NCBI RefSeq assembly: GCF_030384665.1
Contig: NC_083674.1
Span: forward strand, 1,922,001 to 1,986,000
DNA length: 64,000 bases
Source: Lodderomyces elongisporus
Taxonomy: Eukaryota > Ascomycota > Pichiomycetes > Serinales > Debaryomycetaceae
Direction of reading: 5' to 3'
Every line of letters starts with the position of its first letter. Position 1 is the first letter of the stretch. The translations under genes were made by a program, and so were the position numbers. Under the pieces are notes generated by a model. It was not told the DNA's origin. It made no database searches and saw only the letters and a list, made by a program, of their open reading frames with translations. This document shows, piece after piece, positions 57,759 to 64,000 of the stretch.

Positions 57759-60700
57759 CTACATAGCTCTCCGCTTCTTTGGTTTGTAATACCCATTTTC
57801 GTCACGTTCGTGTCTTCTTTTTTCCCGACTTCTTTCATGCTTTTTAGTCTTTCTTCTATTAGCAACGTCTGGGGCAGTAACAGCCATTTGCGAACGTTTC
57901 GCCTTTCTTGACAGCCTCCGTATATTGACAGCCTTTTGTACTTGAGCGTATATCTGGGTATACTCAGTGACTCCAATCTTGGCCTTGACCATGTTCAATG
58001 TTTCCAAACTAATGTTCAAAAGCTCTTCACTATCAAGTGAAGACGAGTATACAGGATCAGTAAAATTATACAATGATGATATGATAGTTTCAGCCACCTT
58101 CTCTACTTTGTCTTCCTTGGTGAGCTGGATAAATAATGCCAAAAATTTGATAGCCGCTTTTTTGGCAACGATGGATTGAACATTCTCTTGTTTAACAATA
58201 CTGCATATTCTTCCAACCAAGTAATCATTTGCCAACACTTCTTTCTCTTCTGTTTCACGACTCTGTTGCAACATCGTATTGGAAGTCTCCCAATGCATTG
58301 CAATCATCACCAAATTCTTGATACACTGGTTTGCCAAGTCTTCTGATATGGATGGAGTTCGAAGTTGATGGGTCAACCTTCCTGCAATCAACTCCAACTC
58401 AATAGTGTCAAGTTTGCTCTTATTCAAATTGGACAACTCAATAGCAACCAATCGACAAGTGATTAACCTGATCCATGAATGTGGAAATAGTAAACAATCC
58501 ACAATACTCGACCAAATTGTCTTGTATTTATGGTCAAATATCGAGTCCTTGGCTGATGATGCCATGGAACTAAATGCACTCAAAGCACTATAAACAAGTT
58601 CCCATTCTGCACTTCCACCTTCTTCAGTATTCTTTGCAGAATTTAAAATGGTTTGGATATTTCCCACAGCAACTTTATCAAGCTCTTTATTCTTATCGAC
58701 TCCAAAAACCGAAATGAGCATTTTGTAAACGTTTAGACCACACCTCTTCAATAACATGTTAGAAGATTGCTTTAACCAAACCGAACAATATTCCTCAACA
58801 AATCCAATGTTGGGCAATTTCTTAACTAAAGAAGATAACAACACGTTCGCCATTTCTCTTGATTTGGCCGAGTCATCGGAAACGAGGACATTTGCCAAAG
58901 TGATGAAAAATGAGGAACCTAACTTGGAGATAAGATCAGGACCAGCTTTGGCAATAATCAAGTGAATCAACTCCATCACAGATTGACGACCTTCTTCTGT
59001 TGGATATGTCAAATTATTGACTAGAAATTTAAATTGTTTCTCCAACCTTCCTTTACTTTGGTCATACTCCATAAGGAATTGGAAAAACACTGCTCTTGAC
59101 ATATCACGAATTTCCTTGGAATGATTGACAACCATCAATTTAGCAACATTATCCATCAAATCATATAGCTCAGGAAGCAACAAATGTTGAGAAACCACAG
59201 CTTTCAAAAACTGGAATGCCAACCCTTGTCTGTTTGGTTCTTCAAGGTCAGGCTGAATTTTGGTCAAAACATAACTGATTGCCGATTCTTTTAATTCAAC
59301 TTTCTTGTTGTGTTTCAACGTCGTGGCTAAAAATTTCAAAGCTGCCTGGCAAACATCTGAATTTGTAGTTGGTGAGTCCTTAATCAAAACCAATGCTCTT
59401 CTCGCACATGTTTTTAATAGTCCTTGAGTTTCATCATCAAAGGGCAAACGAATAATAATAGTTAATACTCTCAATGAGATTAGGATAACATTTTCATTAT
59501 TTGCATTCATACCCTCTTCAAGCAACGGAACAAATCCTTTCAAGTTTGCCGTATTTAGCAAATTGTCATGACGTGAAATCGCAGTCCTAAGCAATTCAAA
59601 AGAAAGCCGCTGCATGGTTTGTCTGTATAAAGATTTATCCACATGATTTTTTATCTTCTTTCTATTCAAAGTCGTCATGAAATGCGCCTCAGATGCACTC
59701 ATGGTTGGCTCAACATTTCTTCTTTCTGGCTCTGATGACATTAAAAAGATCTCATAACACAAGTGTAATATTTCTAATTTGGATGCCTCAATGTTGTGGT
59801 TTAATCCCAACGACAAACGTCTAAGAAGCTCATCCAATTTGACTTGAACTTTATGATTGACGACTTCTTGAAGTAGCAATTTTATCGGTTCGATAAGCTC
59901 TCCAAAATGGCTCAAAGATATATTAGAAGAGACTATTTCACATGAGTCAAAACTTTTCTTGAACTTCACCTCTTTCATTTTACTGGTATAACCATCGGCG
60001 TCTTTCTCTTGCCCAGCTGCTCCAAAAATGTCCTCCATAACCACATCCATAATCAAACTAATAGACTCGTTTAAATCACCGTGCTGTAACCCAACTTGTG
60101 CCATACTTTGCAACAAGTAGTGTACAGTATAACTCAAAACGTGTATTTGCGAACCCCTTGACAATGCAGTTTTCAATTCTTTTATAATGAACGGCAAATA
60201 ACGTGCCCCAAGTGCAATTGCAATTTTGCCCAAACTTTTCCTAATAGCTTCTCTCAATTCTTCTGATCTTGAACGCAAGACTTGACACATACTGGTTAAA
60301 ATCTTGGGGAGCTCGCCTTCGATCTTGTCAGGTGACAAACATAATGTCAAATTAATGGCAGCCTCGGCAAGTGGAGCACGTGCTACAATTGTATCATCAT
60401 CACGCACCTGAATGATTTTGACAAGTGCCGGAGATACTTCATTCAAAATAAACAAGTCAATTTCGTCTTGAGAGGGCAAATTCTTGATCCCTTCGTTTCT
60501 GTTTGCAACCGATTCTTTTAAAACGCTTGAAACGGCAACCACCAAATTCACTTTCGGCTTTAATTGCTCTTGACTAGATTTTAGGTTACTCAAATATCTC
60601 TTGAAAATAGCCTTGTACTGACTCCATGTCACGGATCTGGCCAAGACAGAAATCGACTCTAAAGCAATCAATCCTATATTTCTATACTTCTCTTCCTTCG

Positions 60701-63700
60701 TAAGAACATACGCCTCAATGATGGGCAATATGTAATGCGAGATACTATTCTCTTTTAGCTGGTTGCTGACTTTCATTAAATACTTGATTGCCCTGTATCG
60801 CAAATGTAATTGAATACTGGTTATATTTTGAAAGAATCTCAGTTCGTCTTCTAATGCCTCATCTTCTTCAACTTCTTGGCCAACTTTCATTTTCTCAACG
60901 TTATTATCTTTTTCATCTTTTTCATAATCTTGATTATCTTCACCAAGAAGTATTTGCATGTCTCTCATGTCAGTGAAGTAGTCTGTGCTTTGTCTCACAA
61001 TGTATTCCAATACCAAAATATATTCGTTTTGAACATCTTCGTTGGTCTTTCTGATACCGAGTCTCAAAATTGGCAACACGGTATCCTTCAACATATGTAC
61101 AAACGGTACTGCATCTTCTGCAGATGGTTGCGAAATGAGACAATCAACAAAACGTTTTATCATATAACCTGCATTGCTTCTCATAGACAACTCTTCCTGA
61201 TCATTGATAAAAAATAATGCACAATTGATCAACGGAGACCATTGAACAGCATCAAATGTCAAGTACAAATCTTCATTGATCAACTTAAAAGCTCCCAATC
61301 TTTTTTGGAAATCGTACTCATTCATTCTCGAGGTATAGGCATTGAGTCCAACAATCAAGTTTCCCACCTGTAGCAAATGTCTTTGAAACTTTAAACCAAA
61401 AGTTTCAAATAAGGTAGCAAGTGTTTCACGAATTTCCCTTGCTGCAAATACTCTCAAAAGTTTTGAACAAACTTGATATAATTGTTCAACCTCTCCAAAT
61501 TCACAATCATAATTCATCAACAACGAAGATAATGCAATCAACACATTTGCCTTGTCTTTCAAATCGATATGCAGGTTACTCTTTTCCAAGGCAAACGTCA
61601 AAGCCTGGATAAGTGTCTGTTGGGTCTCTTTATTATCAATATATTCGCCTTGAATCATCAAGAGAAGAGTCCGTATAGCCAAAGACCCAACCTCTGGATT
61701 GTAAATACGTTTAATTGTTGAAGGTAATGTTTGAAGCAAGGAGTCGACAATAATCGCTAAAAGGGTAAAGAATTCATCATTGGTCTCTGATTTTTTTTCC
61801 AACGCCTTAACAGCAAAGCCAAGAACCTCCTTTGATACACTTTCCTTGGCATGGTCATTGCCCAATATGGATAATAAAGCATTAACAGCAGCAAAATCAT
61901 TAGCATACAAGAAAGGAATTGTGTTTGGTTGGTTGATCCACGAGCTCATCAAAGTTAAAGTAGCCAGCGGTTGCTGTAAGTTCTCGGTGGAGAAATTTGG
62001 CAATCTAGGGGCTATAAGGTATTCGCTGATCAAGTCAACGTATCCACTCCAATCATACTCGGGGCCAAGAATAACAAAAAGCTCTTTTAAACATCTCATT
62101 CCGCTCAGCCTAATGCTCTTGGCAATTTTGTCCGTAACAATTTTGTCATCTTCGCGATCTTCATGATCAATATTAGCATTTGAAATCTGTTCATCTTCAT
62201 TGTCGTTTTCGTTTTCCACGGCATCAGCATAAACCTCGCCATTGCTATTGCTAGAAGAAACGTCCAATCTGTTTTGAGCAGATATTAATGAATAAACCAA
62301 TGGCTTGATGGTCCATGCCAATACATCGGCATAGTTTTTACTCAACACCTCGTACATTTGCTGCACAAGATTGATAAAACCAGCCATCCTTCTTAGTTCA
62401 GATTTGTCATACCCCAAGCTTATTGTGGGTATTTTTTTATTAAAGTAATTGGCATAATCGAGTTTATCTGCACCAACAGATATAAATGATATGATGTCTT
62501 CATTATTGAAGTTTGGCAAAAACGATACCACAGCATTTTTGTTTCCTTGTTTACTATTGCTTTTTGGTTTTCCTTGAACTTTACCAAACAAGATACGAAC
62601 AACAAGCGGCATTATAATAGGTCTGTCTATATCCTCAATTGTAGAGTTGGATGTGGTGAATGTGATTATTTCATCGCTAAATGTGACGTCATCCAACAAG
62701 TTTTTCAACTTGTCTCTGTACTTGTTGATAACTGGATTATTGTATGCAAATATCACATTCAATGCCAACTGTTGTGTTTTAGAAAATGTACTAGCCAAAA
62801 GAGTTTTCATGTATTGGAACAATTCGTCGGCAGCATCGAGCTTTTTCAAATTTTTAGTTTGAGCAAGTACAGCTAACAACTCATTTCGATCTGATCTCAG
62901 CCAATCTTGCTCTTGCTCGTCATCAGTTTTTCCATGTACCACCAACAGCACCAACCTCGATGCATCTATCACTTGGGGCACAGCTTTCAAAGCTGACAAC
63001 ACGTTTGATTTCAAAAACGAATTAAAGGTGTTTTCATTAACTGAGTTTTGGCAAATCTCTACTATTGAACCATCAACATTGCGAAAAGTTTTCATGTGCA
63101 GATTTTCAAAGTGCGCAAAGTTGTTATAAAGTCTTGTATTTCTCGGCTGCCACTCAACCAAAGTGCTTTCAACGTCCATAAACTCTTCTTGACCAATATC
63201 GTTGCGTATTTGATTGTTATAATCTTTTGTTAGTAAGAAATAAGCAATTTGCCATATTTCTTGTCGACAAACATTCGCAATAAGGGGCAATGCTTCATAG
63301 ACCGCTTTCCAACATGGCTGAAACCTATTTGACAATAATCCAAACAAATAGTTTACGATGATTTTCTTGTCCTCAGAAGAAGGTTTGATATCCTTAGCAA
63401 ATTCAGAAGCTAAATTCCTCACTCGTAATAAAATATCTCTACTCGTATCAATAGTTAATGGAATTTGCTCGATAATTCTGATTTGTGAAAGAACCGCGGT
63501 TTCAGTTTGCAGAGAACCTTTATCTTTCAAAGACATTATGGTAAAGATCAACTCAATAGCATTTTCCCTCGTTTCATGGCTGGGCAAATACAAACAGTCC
63601 AAAGCACGCTGTAAAAACACTTGAGGGTCAGTTGCAAACTTGACAAAATCATTCATAGTCTTGAGGAAACTTGAGGATTGATTCAATCTAACAAAGTCTT

Positions 63701-64000
63701 GATCAAGGTATGCTAGTATTCTGCAAACGTTTTCATTTGAACTTAAAGTTTCACCCTTTTTTTCAATTTCGGTTTGTTCACTGATTTTCCTGTACAAAAT
63801 ACTTAAAATCATTGAGGCCAGTTCTCTTCCCAAAACATCATCTGGAAGTTCAAAAAGCGTTTGGGTCAATAAATCAACATTAATTTGACAAGTTTTGGCA
63901 TAATTGAAAATCAAAAGCTTCCAGTACAAATCGTAATAACTTTTCGAATCAATGTCAGCTGTAGCTGCAATGGATAGTTTCTCAACTGATTTAGAAGGTA
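57759..64000 (-). CDS. UTP20: U3 snoRNP / SSU processome HEAT-repeat protein Utp20, 3' part
   Basis: Giant alpha-solenoid protein of the 90S pre-ribosome, needed for 18S rRNA processing. The frame is open to the right edge, so the gene start lies beyond the window. About 2080 residues are visible; S. cerevisiae Utp20 is about 2490, so perhaps 400 N-terminal residues are missing. The DRIM/Utp20 core is recognisable: KNHVDKSLYRQTMQRLSFELLR, ISLRVLTIIIRLPFDDE, DVCQAALKFLATTLKH and QGLAFQFLKAVVSQHLLLPELYDLMD. Helical repeats run throughout, with an acidic insert near 62160-62260. The C-terminus is strongly basic (RRKTKKHERSREKRRHERD, KPKKRR), as expected for nucleolar RNA contact. Confidence 0.93.
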   Translation of the reverse strand, partial: PSKSVEKLSIAATADIDSKSYYDLYWKLLIFNYAKTCQINVDLLTQTLFELPDDVLGRELASMILSILYRKISEQTEIEKKGETLSSNENVCRILAYLDQDFVRLNQSSSFLKTMNDFVKFATDPQVFLQRALDCLYLPSHETRENAIELIFTIMSLKDKGSLQTETAVLSQIRIIEQIPLTIDTSRDILLRVRNLASEFAKDIKPSSEDKKIIVNYLFGLLSNRFQPCWKAVYEALPLIANVCRQEIWQIAYFLLTKDYNNQIRNDIGQEEFMDVESTLVEWQPRNTRLYNNFAHFENLHMKTFRNVDGSIVEICQNSVNENTFNSFLKSNVLSALKAVPQVIDASRLVLLVVHGKTDDEQEQDWLRSDRNELLAVLAQTKNLKKLDAADELFQYMKTLLASTFSKTQQLALNVIFAYNNPVINKYRDKLKNLLDDVTFSDEIITFTTSNSTIEDIDRPIIMPLVVRILFGKVQGKPKSNSKQGNKNAVVSFLPNFNNEDIISFISVGADKLDYANYFNKKIPTISLGYDKSELRRMAGFINLVQQMYEVLSKNYADVLAWTIKPLVYSLISAQNRLDVSSSNSNGEVYADAVENENDNEDEQISNANIDHEDREDDKIVTDKIAKSIRLSGMRCLKELFVILGPEYDWSGYVDLISEYLIAPRLPNFSTENLQQPLATLTLMSSWINQPNTIPFLYANDFAAVNALLSILGNDHAKESVSKEVLGFAVKALEKKSETNDEFFTLLAIIVDSLLQTLPSTIKRIYNPEVGSLAIRTLLLMIQGEYIDNKETQQTLIQALTFALEKSNLHIDLKDKANVLIALSSLLMNYDCEFGEVEQLYQVCSKLLRVFAAREIRETLATLFETFGLKFQRHLLQVGNLIVGLNAYTSRMNEYDFQKRLGAFKLINEDLYLTFDAVQWSPLINCALFFINDQEELSMRSNAGYMIKRFVDCLISQPSAEDAVPFVHMLKDTVLPILRLGIRKTNEDVQNEYILVLEYIVRQSTDYFTDMRDMQILLGEDNQDYEKDEKDNNVEKMKVGQEVEEDEALEDELRFFQNITSIQLHLRYRAIKYLMKVSNQLKENSISHYILPIIEAYVLTKEEKYRNIGLIALESISVLARSVTWSQYKAIFKRYLSNLKSSQEQLKPKVNLVVAVSSVLKESVANRNEGIKNLPSQDEIDLFILNEVSPALVKIIQVRDDDTIVARAPLAEAAINLTLCLSPDKIEGELPKILTSMCQVLRSRSEELREAIRKSLGKIAIALGARYLPFIIKELKTALSRGSQIHVLSYTVHYLLQSMAQVGLQHGDLNESISLIMDVVMEDIFGAAGQEKDADGYTSKMKEVKFKKSFDSCEIVSSNISLSHFGELIEPIKLLLQEVVNHKVQVKLDELLRRLSLGLNHNIEASKLEILHLCYEIFLMSSEPERRNVEPTMSASEAHFMTTLNRKKIKNHVDKSLYRQTMQRLSFELLRTAISRHDNLLNTANLKGFVPLLEEGMNANNENVILISLRVLTIIIRLPFDDETQGLLKTCARRALVLIKDSPTTNSDVCQAALKFLATTLKHNKKVELKESAISYVLTKIQPDLEEPNRQGLAFQFLKAVVSQHLLLPELYDLMDNVAKLMVVNHSKEIRDMSRAVFFQFLMEYDQSKGRLEKQFKFLVNNLTYPTEEGRQSVMELIHLIIAKAGPDLISKLGSSFFITLANVLVSDDSAKSREMANVLLSSLVKKLPNIGFVEEYCSVWLKQSSNMLLKRCGLNVYKMLISVFGVDKNKELDKVAVGNIQTILNSAKNTEEGGSAEWELVYSALSAFSSMASSAKDSIFDHKYKTIWSSIVDCLLFPHSWIRLITCRLVAIELSNLNKSKLDTIELELIAGRLTHQLRTPSISEDLANQCIKNLVMIAMHWETSNTMLQQSRETEEKEVLANDYLVGRICSIVKQENVQSIVAKKAAIKFLALFIQLTKEDKVEKVAETIISSLYNFTDPVYSSSLDSEELLNISLETLNMVKAKIGVTEYTQIYAQVQKAVNIRRLSRKAKRSQMAVTAPDVANRRKTKKHERSREKRRHERDENGYYKPKKRRAM

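Noticed and set aside
1..64000. Transposons, LTRs, CRISPR arrays, integrated viral genes
   Set aside because: No reverse transcriptase, integrase, capsid or transposase motifs, no long terminal or direct repeats beyond microsatellites, and no spaced repeat array were seen.

Overview
This window is nuclear DNA of a budding yeast. Genes are compact, non-coding DNA is AT-rich and full of microsatellites, and introns carry GTATGT donors and perfect TACTAAC branch points. A nuclear gene for the 30-kDa subunit of respiratory complex I excludes Saccharomyces-type yeasts. In END3, two CTG codons fall where the family has polar residues, which points to the CTG-Ser clade. Long glutamine tracts and purine microsatellites suggest a relative of Candida parapsilosis or Lodderomyces. 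The species is inferred, not proven. Translations here use the standard code, so every CTG 'Leu' may be Ser.

Layout, left to right. 0-9 kb: 3' part of the beta-adaptin gene APL2 (+), MED7 (-), three-exon HRT1 (+), two-exon PHA2 (-), RPL9 (-), CCP1 (-). 9-25 kb: STH1 (-), PAM17 (+), KGD1 (+), and an FAD-dependent aromatic-ring hydroxylase (+) behind a 2.8-kb upstream gap. 25-38 kb: NDE1-type NADH dehydrogenase (-), MSS4 (-), APD1 (+), an ER PDI-like protein (-), MPC1 (-). 38-49 kb: a large Q-rich Zn2Cys6 transcription factor (-) and a 5.7-kb non-coding upstream region. 49-64 kb: END3 (+), complex I 30-kDa subunit (-), U6 snRNA (-), ROG1-like lipase (-), two-exon NHP10 (+), and UTP20 (-), which runs off the right edge.

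The genes do not form one pathway. Six of the 21 protein genes act in mitochondrial respiration or import (CCP1, PAM17, KGD1, NDE1, MPC1, complex I). Others serve chromatin and transcription (MED7, STH1, NHP10, the Zn2Cys6 factor), ribosomes and splicing (RPL9, UTP20, U6), and trafficking, endocytosis and lipids (APL2, END3, MSS4, ROG1-like).

I found no mobile element, CRISPR array, tRNA or novel multi-gene system. The points most worth a second look are the CTG evidence in END3, a distal Trp-to-Phe change in CCP1, the U6 locus with its downstream B-box, three genes whose starts are visible only after splicing, and a phased 11-bp repeat in the 5.7-kb gap.
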